Origin: Vibrio europaeus
Lineage (GTDB): Bacteria > Pseudomonadota > Gammaproteobacteria > Enterobacterales > Vibrionaceae
Assembly (NCBI RefSeq): GCF_001695575.1
Contig: NZ_LUAX01000007.1
Coordinates: forward strand, 1,612,001 to 1,676,000
DNA: 64,000 nt
Direction of reading: 5' to 3'
In this document: positions 16,232 through 24,633 of the stretch, piece by piece
Numbering within the stretch: position 1 is the stretch's first letter
How the letters are laid out: every line of letters begins with the position of its first letter
Made by a program: the position numbers and the translations under genes
Notes under the pieces: model-generated
What the model saw: only the letters and a program-made list of their open reading frames with translations
What the model was told of the DNA's origin: nothing
Database searches by the model: none

Positions 16232-16573
16232 ATGTCTAATCCGTGCAGCAGCGCTAATACAAAAGCATTCGAATCTTCAGAGCAAGATCTGGCGCTAGAA
16301 CAGAAGTTCTCGGCACAAGCGAAAGCTTTGTCTCACCCTGCTCGCGTCCGTATCGTGAAGATTCTTTTAAACTTAGAAAAGTTAGGTGGCTGTTTAAACA
16401 GCGATTTAGTTTCAGAACTCGGCTTGGCGCAATCTACCGTATCTGAGCATCTACGAATCCTTAAACAGGCAGGATTTATTAGCGCGGAATCAATACCACC
16501 TAAAGTCTGCTATCGCGTTGATAAAACGGAAATTGAACACTTTTCGAATCGTTACGCGTCAATATTTAGTTAG
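16232..16573 (+). CDS. arsR: ArsR-family metalloregulatory repressor
   Basis: A 113-residue winged-helix protein: ALSHPARVRIVKILLNL, the recognition helix LGLAQSTVSEHLRILKQAGF and wing PPKVCYRVDKTE. It controls the ACR3 gene downstream by inference from context. The classical ELCVCDL metal motif is replaced by GGCLNSDL. Cysteines at residue 5, in GGC and in KVCYRV are the candidate arsenite ligands, so this is a non-canonical ArsR site. It has its own terminator, and the transporter has a separate operator. Confidence 0.86.
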   Translation: MSNPCSSANTKAFESSEQDLALEQKFSAQAKALSHPARVRIVKILLNLEKLGGCLNSDLVSELGLAQSTVSEHLRILKQAGFISAESIPPKVCYRVDKTEIEHFSNRYASIFS

Positions 16574-16597
16574 TACTTAGTTTAACAGTGTATAAGC

Positions 16598-16623
16598 GGG
16601 AAGAGAGCATCTTCCCATTTTTT
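16598..16623 (+). terminator. Terminator between arsR and the ACR3 gene
   Basis: GGGAAGA pairs with TCTTCCC (loop GAGCA), then ATTTTTT. Confidence 0.85.
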
Positions 16624-16634
16624 AACCTTTTACA

Positions 16635-16650
16635 ATCGTCATTCGACGAT
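16635..16650. promoter_or_regulatory. ArsR operator, copy 2 (upstream of ACR3)
   Basis: Perfect palindrome ATCGTC, ATTC, GACGAT, ending 20 bases before the ACR3 start. It matches copy 1 at 13 of 16 or more positions, giving a regulon motif ATCGTCNNNNGACGAT. Confidence 0.7.
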
Positions 16651-16670
16651 AAACGAAAGAGAGCGTTGCA

Positions 16671-17741
16671 ATGAATCAACAAGTCGCAACAAACCGCACA
16701 GCGCCATCGGCGGCAAACAACATGAGCTTTTTAGATCGCTACCTCACGGTATGGATTTTTGTCGCTATGGCAGTGGGTATTGCTATTGGAGTAGCTTTCC
16801 CTCAAGTGGCAGAGTGGAATGAATCTATGTCAGTAGGAAGTACAAATATCCCACTCGCTATTGGCTTGATCTTAATGATGTACCCGCCATTGGCGAAGGT
16901 TGACTATGGCTTGTTAGGTAAGGTTCGAAAAGACAAAAAGGCAATTCAGTTGTCTTTGTTTATGAACTGGATAGTTGGTCCTATCCTAATGTTTGTCCTT
17001 GCTCTGGTATTCTTAGGCGATAAACCAGGGTACATGGTCGGTATCATTCTTATTGGTTTAGCAAGGTGCATTGCAATGGTACTTGTTTGGAATGATATCG
17101 GTGGCGGCAACAAAGAGTACGGAGCGGCCTTGGTTGCATTGAACAGCGCATTCCAAATCGTGACATACAGCTTTATGGCCTGGCTATTCATTACCGTTCT
17201 TCCACCGATACTTGGCTACCAAGGGTTTGATGTTGATATCTCGATGATAGACATTGCCGAAAGCGTTTTGATTTATCTTGGTATTCCGTTCTTAGCCGGT
17301 TTTGTTAGCCGTAAATGGTTAACTAAATTAAAGGGAGAACAATGGTATAACGAAGTGTTTCTTCCACGTATTTCACCGATTACCTTGATTGCTCTGCTAG
17401 CTACTATTGTTCTGATGTTCAGTTTAAAAGGTGAAATGATTTTCGAACTGCCGATGGATGTGGTTCGAGTAGCGATTCCATTAGCGATCTACTTTGTCGT
17501 TATGTTCTTTGTGAGTTTCTTTGTCGGTAAAAAAATGGGCATTGACTATGATAAGAATGCCTCTATTGCTTTCACCGCAACGGGTAACAACTTTGAATTA
17601 GCGATTGCGGTGAGTATTGCGGTGTTCGGTCTTAACTCTGATCAAGCCTTTGCAGGTGTGATTGGCCCACTGATTGAAGTTCCCGTTCTGATTGCACTTG
17701 TTAACGTAGCGCTAAGAATGAAGAACAAGTACTACGCTTAG
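16671..17741 (+). CDS. acr3: ACR3 family arsenite efflux transporter
   Basis: A 356-residue inner-membrane carrier with about ten hydrophobic helices that exports As(III), driven by proton motive force. The family signature is clear: [19 protein letters not shown] around residue 124 with the essential cysteine, and [20 protein letters not shown] near 302. No arsenate reductase gene is adjacent, so only the arsenite step is covered locally. Good ribosome site (GAAAGAGAGCGTTGCA). Confidence 0.93.
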   Translation: MNQQVATNRTAPSAANNMSFLDRYLTVWIFVAMAVGIAIGVAFPQVAEWNESMSVGSTNIPLAIGLILMMYPPLAKVDYGLLGKVRKDKKAIQLSLFMNWIVGPILMFVLALVFLGDKPGYMVGIILIGLARCIAMVLVWNDIGGGNKEYGAALVALNSAFQIVTYSFMAWLFITVLPPILGYQGFDVDISMIDIAESVLIYLGIPFLAGFVSRKWLTKLKGEQWYNEVFLPRISPITLIALLATIVLMFSLKGEMIFELPMDVVRVAIPLAIYFVVMFFVSFFVGKKMGIDYDKNASIAFTATGNNFELAIAVSIAVFGLNSDQAFAGVIGPLIEVPVLIALVNVALRMKNKYYA

Positions 17742-17752
17742 TTTTGAATCTT

Positions 17753-17786
17753 GCCAAGACTAGCTTATCCAATGTCTAGTCTTGGC
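17753..17786 (+). terminator. Hairpin after ACR3
   Basis: GCCAAGACTAG pairs perfectly with CTAGTCTTGGC across 12 bases; only a short T tract follows. It sits between convergent genes. Confidence 0.6.
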
Positions 17787-17792
17787 TTTACT

Positions 17793-18662
17793 TCATTTGC
17801 AGAATGAAAGCTGCGAACACACTTGGTCGAACGGCATCGGCTTGTAAAAGTAATAGCCTTGTATCGACTCAATCCCCAAGCTTGAGATGAAATCAAGTTC
17901 CTCTATTGTTTCTACCCCTTCGACGGTAATCTCCGCACCAGAGAGTCTGACCAAATCAGTGGTAAGACGGAACATTTCTCGACCATTTTTATGACCAATG
18001 TTAGTCACTAATGAGCGGTCAATTTTAACCTTGTCATATTCGTAGTTAATTAGGTTTCCAATAGAGGAATACCCTGCCCCAAAGTCATCTAGTGCGATGC
18101 TGACCCCTGCACGTTTTAATTGGGTGAACACTTTCCGCATCTGGTTTTCGTCTTGAATGAGTACATCTTCAGTGATCTCCAGTTCAACTTGGTGATACTG
18201 AAGGTTACTTTGGATAATCATCGAAAGAACGGTGTCTGCAAACCCTTTAATTAGGAAAGTTTGCGGTGACACATTGATCGATACTTTAAATTCAGGATTC
18301 AACGCTAAGGAAGAGACTTCCTGTAATGCTCTTTTAATTACCCATGTATCAACTTCCGGTATTAGCCCCAACTTTGCAAAGCTTTGTAAAAATGTCGGTG
18401 GCGTAATTACCCCTGTCGACGCTTTATGTCTGATTAGAGCTTCGAGTGACGTTATGCAGTTTTTCTCGATGTTCATTTGTGGCTGATAGTAGAGAATGAA
18501 CTCGCCGGATTGTTGAAGCTCTTTAATATGCTGGTAGGCACGTAGGTCTTCACCCTGACGTAGCAAGACCCTACTTGCATTAAGTTTTGCGTGTAGTTTG
18601 TCGTGAAATAGCCTGTTAGTTTCTTTTGGGATAGCAAAAGGATAGATGACATTTTCGTTCAT
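17793..18662 (-). CDS. EAL-domain cyclic-di-GMP phosphodiesterase
   Basis: A 289-residue protein: a 50-residue N-terminal stretch without clear domain, then a complete EAL domain. Catalytic residues are all visible: Glu in SLEALIRH, Asn in SINVSPQ, Glu in ELEITEDV, the Asp pair in ALDDFGAGYSS, Lys in KVKIDRSL, Glu in TVEGVETIEE and Gln in IQGYYF. It should therefore hydrolyse c-di-GMP. It is cytosolic, without a GGDEF partner domain. It may be controlled by oligomerisation or by a partner protein, which is inference. Confidence 0.92.
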   Translation of the reverse strand: MNENVIYPFAIPKETNRLFHDKLHAKLNASRVLLRQGEDLRAYQHIKELQQSGEFILYYQPQMNIEKNCITSLEALIRHKASTGVITPPTFLQSFAKLGLIPEVDTWVIKRALQEVSSLALNPEFKVSINVSPQTFLIKGFADTVLSMIIQSNLQYHQVELEITEDVLIQDENQMRKVFTQLKRAGVSIALDDFGAGYSSIGNLINYEYDKVKIDRSLVTNIGHKNGREMFRLTTDLVRLSGAEITVEGVETIEELDFISSLGIESIQGYYFYKPMPFDQVCSQLSFCK

Positions 18663-18924
18663 TAAGGAAATAAGCCAATTGGTTCAAATTACATGACGCT
18701 TATTGATGCGTATATGTTGCCTGAAACACAGCGATTCCTTAATGATGTGATTGTATCCTTTTGCTGTGTTTGATGTCTCAGTGATAGACCACTAAGCTCA
18801 TATCGGCAATTGAGGGCACCATACTCCTTTCTCACACAAAGTTCTAATTAGAAAATTAACTGTGATGACAAACAATAATTATCGAGAAGTATGGTGATTG
18901 ATTTAGGTAATTGCCCTTTGGAAT

Positions 18925-19320
18925 TTAACGGTCTGCAGGATGATTTACGCCATCATGCGTGACAATGTCACCTAGATCAAATGGGTTGACTCCTTCTAAA
19001 CAGCCGACATTAAAGCCATATTCGTCAGGGAATGAGCGCCTTTGATGGTGGGTGTAAATCCCACAGTTCGAGCAGAAATAATGTTTAGCCGTGTTGGTAT
19101 TAAACTGATAAAGCTTGAGTGTATCTTCACCTTTGAGAATGCGAATACCATCTAACTTGACCGACGCGACAATAGCTCCCTTTCTTCGGCATATAGAGCA
19201 ATCACAGCGGCGAGGCTTCTCAATTCCATTTGGTAGGCTAAGCTCAAATTCAACCTCACCGCAGTGGCAACTGGCCTTATGTTTGGATTGTATTGGTGTG
19301 TTCCCTACTTGTTTAATCAT
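18925..19320 (-). CDS. GFA (glutathione-dependent formaldehyde-activating-like) family protein
   Basis: A 131-residue zinc-binding protein with the family cysteine pattern: CHCGEVEFEL, RRCDCSICRRKGA and HYFCSNCGIYTHH. These provide one structural and one catalytic-type zinc site. Members range from S-(hydroxymethyl)glutathione synthase-like to uncharacterised proteins; substrate cannot be deduced here. It ends 20 bases before the MscS gene's end region, and both are on the minus strand, so they may share a transcript. Confidence 0.85.
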   Translation of the reverse strand: MIKQVGNTPIQSKHKASCHCGEVEFELSLPNGIEKPRRCDCSICRRKGAIVASVKLDGIRILKGEDTLKLYQFNTNTAKHYFCSNCGIYTHHQRRSFPDEYGFNVGCLEGVNPFDLGDIVTHDGVNHPADR

Positions 19321-19339
19321 TTATCCTCCTGACATTGTC

Positions 19340-20197
19340 TTATACTTTTTCTACTTCTTTTTCGGTTGAAAATCGCTCCTCGTAGATTTGCATAAAGTCG
19401 GCGCGAATTTCTTGTTCTAGATGTGTAGCCTTATCCGTTGGGCAGAACAGCATAAAGTGAACAATCTGCTCGCCTGTGCTGCCGCTAGTAATATGAATGT
19501 GAGGTTCTGCGCCCGGCAAATCGACACCTGCGTGCTTTTCAATCACTGTGTTGTAGCGCGTCGCCACCTCATAAAAGTAACTTGTGTGTCCATCGATCTT
19601 TTCTAGCATTGTCGGGATCAATGGATAAAGATTAACAAACTCAGGTACAACGATAGAAAAGTCGTGGTACACGTAGCGCTTCATAAAGTTGAGGTTTTTT
19701 ACTGGATAGGTAAAAAACATGCTGTTTGGCAACGTCGCGGTTTTACCCGTGTAATGATACTGGCCGTGATGCAAATCGATTTCCTGAATGACCGTTGCCA
19801 TCATGTTGTGCTCGATGACTTCACCACAGATTTTTCCGACTTCAATCCAATCGCCAATACGGAATGAACGCGAGCTCGCGCGTTGAATCGATCCTGTGAA
19901 ACAAAGAATGATCTCCTTTGAAGCGACGACGATTGCAACAGCGATAGCAGTCACTGAAAGTGCAAATTCATTGATCTCTGATTGCCACAGAATGAACAGT
20001 AGAAGCACAGTAGTGATAAAGGTGCCATTCTTTGTTCGCGACATCCAACTGCGTTGTTCTTCTGAAACAAAAGCAACATCGCCACGAATCATAGAAAGAA
20101 TTATGCGTCGGACTAATGCGATCAAAACGATGATTAAAACTGTAAAAACGAGTTTATGAGTTAGAAGAAAATCGATTACGGCTTGTACTTTCTCCAC
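19340..20197 (-). CDS. Small MscS-family mechanosensitive channel
   Basis: A 285-residue protein: about three membrane segments in the first 110 residues, a pore helix region (AIAVAIVVASKEIILCFTGSI) and the MscS beta domain (FRIGDWIEVGKICGEVIEHN). The normally Gly/Ala-rich pore sequence is less glycine-rich than in E. coli MscS. No N-terminal extension. Likely contributes to osmotic downshock release, inferred from family. Confidence 0.85.
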   Translation of the reverse strand: MEKVQAVIDFLLTHKLVFTVLIIVLIALVRRIILSMIRGDVAFVSEEQRSWMSRTKNGTFITTVLLLFILWQSEINEFALSVTAIAVAIVVASKEIILCFTGSIQRASSRSFRIGDWIEVGKICGEVIEHNMMATVIQEIDLHHGQYHYTGKTATLPNSMFFTYPVKNLNFMKRYVYHDFSIVVPEFVNLYPLIPTMLEKIDGHTSYFYEVATRYNTVIEKHAGVDLPGAEPHIHITSGSTGEQIVHFMLFCPTDKATHLEQEIRADFMQIYEERFSTEKEVEKV

Positions 20198-20216
20198 GCT
20201 CTGCTCCTATTAACTG

Positions 20217-20237
20217 AAAAGGGGCAAATGCCCCTTT
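20217..20237 (-). terminator. Terminator of the DM13 gene
   Basis: AAAGGGGCA pairs with TGCCCCTTT with a 2-base centre; TTTTC follows on the minus strand. Confidence 0.6.
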
Positions 20238-20351
20238 GTTGAATTGGTTTAGTGTTAGATGAACTTCACGAAATCTAACTTCCCATACAACTGAGAAGAG
20301 ATCTAGTGTTGCAGTGTAATATTGCAATACGTGTTATATCTTGAGTTTACG

Positions 20352-20831
20352 CTACTTGTACCGAGCCGAAGTGATAAACTCGCCAAATGTCTCACACCAA
20401 ACAACGACGGTATTGTAGTCCTGAATAGCAAAATCTTTAGGGAGACTTACGGTAAATCGATCGAAGCTCTTTACTTCCCCAACCTGCACCATCGTCTGCT
20501 TTTGAGCATTAAAATCTGCCTCTGTTTCTACAAACGTTGGTGAAAAGTACAGTTTATAATCAGGCCCAGGAGCCAACTCACCGACAAAGGCCACTTTATC
20601 TGCACTGATCGAGACGGAACCCTCACCCCAGTGGAGAAAATCACTGTCTTTGCGGTCTTTCTGAAATGAGGCGTTATAAATTGCGTTATTAGTAACGGTT
20701 TGGACGTCACTCATGCTGGGAGATGTTGGTTGAATAAGGATGGGCAACGCATAAATGCCAAGAGCGAAGCCCAATCCAATACACGCACAATGCGTAATGA
20801 TCAAAAGGAGTTTTTTCATCCTGATATCCAT
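20352..20831 (-). CDS. DM13-domain membrane-anchored protein
   Basis: A 159-residue protein with one N-terminal membrane anchor (LLLIITHCACIGLGFALGIY), then a DM13 domain (about residues 55-155): DFLHWGEGSVSISADKVAFV, LAPGPDYKLYFSPTFV and the end NTVVVWCETFGEFITSARYK, where the C-terminal Cys is the conserved one. DM13 domains have been proposed to be electron-transfer modules; there is no biochemical proof here. An internal ATG (20819, MKKLLL) is an alternative start; neither has a strong ribosome site. Confidence 0.78.
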   Translation of the reverse strand: MDIRMKKLLLIITHCACIGLGFALGIYALPILIQPTSPSMSDVQTVTNNAIYNASFQKDRKDSDFLHWGEGSVSISADKVAFVGELAPGPDYKLYFSPTFVETEADFNAQKQTMVQVGEVKSFDRFTVSLPKDFAIQDYNTVVVWCETFGEFITSARYK

Positions 20832-20895
20832 TGAAGTAATCTATATTAATAAATGTATATGATTTTCAATGAAATATCAGGTTTACGTTAGGTGT

Positions 20896-22125
20896 TTATT
20901 GGGATTTAAGCGCTGTTTTCTCTGCAAGAGTCACTATAACTTTCACAGCTTGCTCCATCCCCTCAATTGAAATGAATTCATGAATACCATGGAAATTGTA
21001 GCCGCCTGTAAATATGTTAGGGCAAGGTAAGCCCATAAACGAGAGCCTTGCACCGTCTGTCCCACCACGTATTGGTTTGATTTGTGGTTCAACGTCACAG
21101 GCAATCATGGCCTCTTTTGCTAATTCAATGACATGAGGGAATGGCTCTACTTGTTCTCTCATATTGAAATAGCTATCAGTCAGTTTGAGTTCTACACGTC
21201 CATGTTCAAGCTTTTCATTGAGCTCTGCCACTTTATCAATCATGAATTGTTTGCGCTTTTCTTGAGAGTCGCGGTCAAAGTCTCGAATGATATAGCCTAG
21301 CTCGCTTCTCGCAACGGACATATCTGCCGATTTAAGATGGTAGAAACCTTCATAGCCTTCAGTACATTCTGGCGTCTGTTCTGTAGGCATCATTAACTGA
21401 AATTGCGCGGCAACGTTCATGGAGTTAATCATTTTGTTTTTGGCCGTTCCCGGGTGAACATTGACGCCATAACAAATAACATCAGCGCTGGTGGCGTTAA
21501 AGTTTTCATATTCGAGTTCGCCAACCGGGCCACCATCAATAGTGTATGCCCATTCTGCGCCAAATTTTTCTACATTAAACAGATTCGCACCACGGCCAAT
21601 TTCTTCATCAGGTGTGAACCCGATACAAATATCTCCATGTGGGATATCAGGATTGCTAATTAGATCTGAAATGGCAGAGAGGATCTCGGCGATCCCTGCT
21701 TTGTTGTCAGCCCCGAGAAGTGTCGTTCCATCGGTTGTGATCAAATTGTGACCATGCAATTTGTGAAGGTCTGGGTACTGTATCGGAGAAAGAACCTCGT
21801 CTCCCTTGCCTAACGCGATATCACCGCCTTGGTAGTCATCAATGATCTGCGGTTTTACATTTTCACCAGACGCGTCAGGTGCCGTATCCATATGGGCGAT
21901 AAACCCAATAGCAGGGACAGGATAGTCAACATTGCTTGGTAGCCTTGCCATCAAATAACCATTGTGGTCTAGTGAAATGTCCGCTAAACCGAGCTCTTCA
22001 AGCTCTTTCTTTAAAAATCGAGCAAACGTCAGTTGTCCTTCACTGCTAGGGCAAGCCGTATTTGCTGGATTTGATTGGGTATTAAAAGCCACATAGCGCA
22101 AAAAGCGTTGAACTAATTCATTCAT
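20896..22125 (-). CDS. pepT: Peptidase T (tripeptide aminopeptidase)
   Basis: A 409-residue M20 metallopeptidase that removes N-terminal residues from tripeptides in the cytosol. Zinc ligands and catalytic motifs visible: [18 protein letters not shown] (His, Asp), [15 protein letters not shown] (bridging Asp), [11 protein letters not shown] (Glu pair), [20 protein letters not shown] and the C-terminal [14 protein letters not shown]. Full length for PepT (408-409). Single gene with its own start region. Confidence 0.96.
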   Translation of the reverse strand: MNELVQRFLRYVAFNTQSNPANTACPSSEGQLTFARFLKKELEELGLADISLDHNGYLMARLPSNVDYPVPAIGFIAHMDTAPDASGENVKPQIIDDYQGGDIALGKGDEVLSPIQYPDLHKLHGHNLITTDGTTLLGADNKAGIAEILSAISDLISNPDIPHGDICIGFTPDEEIGRGANLFNVEKFGAEWAYTIDGGPVGELEYENFNATSADVICYGVNVHPGTAKNKMINSMNVAAQFQLMMPTEQTPECTEGYEGFYHLKSADMSVARSELGYIIRDFDRDSQEKRKQFMIDKVAELNEKLEHGRVELKLTDSYFNMREQVEPFPHVIELAKEAMIACDVEPQIKPIRGGTDGARLSFMGLPCPNIFTGGYNFHGIHEFISIEGMEQAVKVIVTLAEKTALKSQ

Positions 22126-22270
22126 AGCAAGATCTCTTATAATTCTGATATTAAAAACGTTGAACTTAGAACATCCTACGCCTTCTAATTTGGAAAATTT
22201 TGCTATAAATCAGGTTTTACGCAATCAGTGCCATACATGATGTCATTTTAAGTTTCCGAATATTAGCTAT

Positions 22271-22300
22271 AAAAAAACCGAATAGTCTCCTATTCGGTTT
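22271..22300 (-). terminator. Terminator of nupC
   Basis: AAACCGAATAG pairs with CTATTCGGTTT (11 bp, loop TCTC) with seven T on the minus strand. Confidence 0.88.
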
Positions 22301-22319
22301 GTAAGCGAAATGATGCGGA

Positions 22320-23528
22320 TTAAAGCAAGATAAAGATCCCTGCTAAACATGCGCTCATCAGGTTAGCTAAAGTACCGGCCAGTACAGCCTTAATGCCAAG
22401 ATTAGCAACATCAGAACGACGCTCTGGAGCAATCACACCGATTGAACCGAGCTGAATGGCGATTGAGCCAATATTCGCGAATCCACATAGTGCGAAAGTG
22501 ATAATGACCTGAGTATGTTCAGACAGCATCGCTTTGTGTTCAACGAAGTCAATAAAGGCAACAAATTCGTTCATTACAATCTTTTGGCCAATGTACGAAC
22601 CCGCCATCAACACTTCATTTGAAGGAACACCAATTAACCAAGCAAGCGGAGAAAACAGGTAGCCAAATAGCGCTTGAAGTGTCACACCACTAAAACCAGC
22701 CACTTCGCCTAAGCTCTCAAGGCCTGTGTTAACCATTGCAATAACACTAACAAACGCGATCAGCATAGTACCGACAGCGACCGCTACCTTCATACCGTTC
22801 ATCGCACCGCTTGCAAGCGCATCAATCACATTGCTATCTTGCGCTTTGTCCATCTCAATATCGGATTGGTCGATAGGTGTTTCACGTTCAGGAACGATGA
22901 TCTTTGCCATCATTAAACTACCTGGAGCGGCCATAAAACTTGCTGCAATTAGGTATTTCAGTTCTACGCCTAACCCTGCGTATCCACCGAGTACACTACC
23001 GGCTACTGACGCCATACCACCTGCCATTACCGCAAATAGTTCAGAACGAGTCATTCTAGAAAGGAATGGACGAACAAGAAGTGGAGACTCGCCTTGAGAA
23101 AGGAATATGTTACCAGTCGCTACAAGAGATTCAGCTTTACTTGTCCCTAGGAACTTCTGGATACCACCACCGATAAACTCGATAACTTTCTGCATTATGC
23201 CTAGGTAATAAAGAGCAGAGATAAGAGCGCTGAAAAAGATGATGATAGGAAGAACGCGAACCGCGAAGATAAAGCCAGTGTTGGCAAGGTCACCGAATAA
23301 GAAGCCAATACCTTCATCAGCAAAGCCAAGTAAGCTAGAAACACCACTGCTTAGACTAGTCAGAGCAGCTTGCCCCCACGGGAAGTAAAGAACCAGAGCG
23401 GCGAAACCAACTTGGAGTAACAGCGCGCGTGACACTGTTTTCCAGTTAATTGATTTACGACTTTCAGACAGTAAAACCGCACATAGCAACAATGCGATGA
23501 CACCGATTAAGCCAAACAAAACATTCAT
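22320..23528 (-). CDS. nupC: NupC/CNT-family nucleoside transporter
   Basis: A 402-residue concentrative nucleoside transporter of the inner membrane. Family hallmarks: FIFAVRVLPIIIFFSALISA, QGESPLLVRPFL (substrate and cation site, with the G-E-S-P-L motif), MAGGMASVAGSVLGGYAGLG and NEFVAFIDF followed by GFANIGSIAIQLG. Vibrio members are sodium coupled (the crystallised vcCNT is one), which is likely here. Expression is probably controlled through the long structured leader and a CRP-like site described separately. Confidence 0.93.
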   Translation of the reverse strand: MNVLFGLIGVIALLLCAVLLSESRKSINWKTVSRALLLQVGFAALVLYFPWGQAALTSLSSGVSSLLGFADEGIGFLFGDLANTGFIFAVRVLPIIIFFSALISALYYLGIMQKVIEFIGGGIQKFLGTSKAESLVATGNIFLSQGESPLLVRPFLSRMTRSELFAVMAGGMASVAGSVLGGYAGLGVELKYLIAASFMAAPGSLMMAKIIVPERETPIDQSDIEMDKAQDSNVIDALASGAMNGMKVAVAVGTMLIAFVSVIAMVNTGLESLGEVAGFSGVTLQALFGYLFSPLAWLIGVPSNEVLMAGSYIGQKIVMNEFVAFIDFVEHKAMLSEHTQVIITFALCGFANIGSIAIQLGSIGVIAPERRSDVANLGIKAVLAGTLANLMSACLAGIFILL

Positions 23529-23634
23529 TAAAGATTACCTCTACAAGCATTGAATAGGTAGCTGGTCCGGTCCGTGGGGTCATTCACCATTCCTTGTGAC
23601 GGCTTGTATTGGTAGAGCTGTTGCTCTCAACCGG
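23529..23634 (-). promoter_or_regulatory. Structured nupC leader with a ribosome-site switch
   Basis: On the minus strand a hairpin GGTTGAGAGC/GCTCTACC (23611-23632) can form first. The same CTCTAC plus ACAAGC (23602-23617) is alternatively complementary to GCTTGTAGAG (23539-23548), which contains the nupC ribosome site (AGAGG). A second nested pairing GAATGGT with ACCTATTC lies within. A TATACT -10 box is at 23641-23646. I cannot match the leader to a known riboswitch class. Confidence 0.5.
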
Positions 23635-23656
23635 GCGGAAAGTATAGCGCCCGATA

Positions 23657-23672
23657 TGAGATATTCATCACA
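23657..23672. promoter_or_regulatory. CRP-like site upstream of nupC
   Basis: TGAGATATTCATCACA matches TGTGA-N6-TCACA at nine of ten consensus positions. It sits just upstream of the nupC -10, closer than the usual activating distance, so it could also be a repressing or multi-factor site. Confidence 0.45.
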
Positions 23673-23816
23673 TATTTTTACGCAAACGTTCAACCGCTCA
23701 CTCAGTAACCAAACTAATGAGTGATCAGCGAATGATTCGCTTTTAGGAGTTATTTTGTTAGCTGGCTCATATGAACCCCATTGCTATAAAACCTTGAACT
23801 AAGATCACAAAATTCG

Positions 23817-23845
23817 TTGATATACATTACAAATCTAATTATAAA
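23817..23845 (+). promoter_or_regulatory. Sigma-70 promoter for an orphan transcript
   Basis: TTGATA (23817-23822), 17-base spacer, TATAAA (23840-23845). Five of six matches at each box with ideal spacing. Confidence 0.55.
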
Positions 23846-23851
23846 GTTTGC

Positions 23852-23988
23852 GCTTCTAGGGAAAGCATCTAATTTTAAGTAAGAATTCTTAACGTACTTT
23901 TTGGTAACGACAATAAATTCTCTAACAACGTCAATGGCTACTAGCAAATACAACGAATATTGCCCCGCAGATCTGGCGGGGCTTTTTT
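23852..23988 (+). ncRNA. Candidate small RNA of about 137 nt
   Basis: A strong promoter (23817-23845) and a strong terminator (GCCCCGC/GCGGGGC then six T, ending 23988) enclose about 137 bases with no credible coding frame. No gene on this strand lies upstream to need the terminator. The layout, with a GC-rich terminal hairpin ending in a U tract, is that of a Hfq-type small RNA. I cannot name it. Confidence 0.5.
23962..23988 (+). terminator. Strong intrinsic terminator
   Basis: GCCCCGC (23962-23968) pairs with GCGGGGC (23976-23982), loop AGATCTG, then six T. Confidence 0.9.
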
Positions 23989-24064
23989 GTATAAGGTTTT
24001 CGAGTAGTAATTATTGTTGAAAACGTTAGAATACCTCCCCATTTACTTTTGCCAGATTACTAGC

Positions 24065-24511
24065 ATGCAACGCGATTACACTTATCATTGCTTATCTCAA
24101 ATGCCACGAGAAGAGTTAGAAGAACTTAGCTTGAGAATGGTTCACCGTTTGGTACCTGAAGAATCTATGACAGAGCTTTTCACTTTTGATTTAGATGAGG
24201 CAGAAGACGAAGACAAGCTTCAAGAAGCCCAGTTTGATGCGATGTTGCGCATGAGTGCAATCGCGCTTAGTGAGCTCCCTGCTCTATTTGAAGCGTCAGA
24301 AAGTAAAGAGCAAAACATCCAACGTATGCAACGCCTATTATTGTGGCATTTCTACTCGGTTTCGTTTCATCTTGAACGAGCGATCCCTCTTGAGACACAC
24401 TGCAACCATGTAGAAATCATTGTCAAACAGTCACCACAGAATGCTCTTGAATGGGTAACCACACTGACTGATCTGCTACGCCAATACTCGCAGATAGCAC
24501 AAGGTTCTTAA
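24065..24511 (+). CDS. Hypothetical acidic protein
   Basis: A 148-residue soluble protein rich in Glu, Leu and Met (MPREELEELSLRMVHRLVPE, FDLDEAEDEDKLQEAQFDAM, RMQRLLLWHFYSVSFHLERA). Predicted all-helical; no family recognised. The open frame extends to a TTG at 24014, but that stretch (LKTLEYLPIYFCQITS) starts close to the preceding terminator and the ATG at 24065 is the more usual choice. Neither start has a strong ribosome site. A hairpin (24518-24540) follows. Confidence 0.65.
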   Translation: MQRDYTYHCLSQMPREELEELSLRMVHRLVPEESMTELFTFDLDEAEDEDKLQEAQFDAMLRMSAIALSELPALFEASESKEQNIQRMQRLLLWHFYSVSFHLERAIPLETHCNHVEIIVKQSPQNALEWVTTLTDLLRQYSQIAQGS

Positions 24512-24517
24512 CCAAAT

Positions 24518-24545
24518 CGCCGACCGTTTTACGGTTGGCGTTATA
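24518..24545 (+). terminator. Hairpin after 24511
   Basis: CGCCGACCGT pairs with ACGGTTGGCG (one G-T pair, loop TTT); weak T tract. Confidence 0.5.
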
Positions 24546-24633
24546 AAATTTCCACTCGGACTCGTTAAAACATTGACCATTTGAATGTGTTTTAGACATA
24601 CTCAAACTTTAAGCCTCAGAATGTATTAATGAA

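Noticed and set aside
16095-16298. A 67-residue frame upstream of arsR
   Set aside because: It overlaps the patZ terminator, the ArsR operator and the arsR start in another frame.
23750-23953. A 67-residue frame on the minus strand
   Set aside because: It lies opposite the candidate small RNA, has no ribosome site and no protein-like composition.
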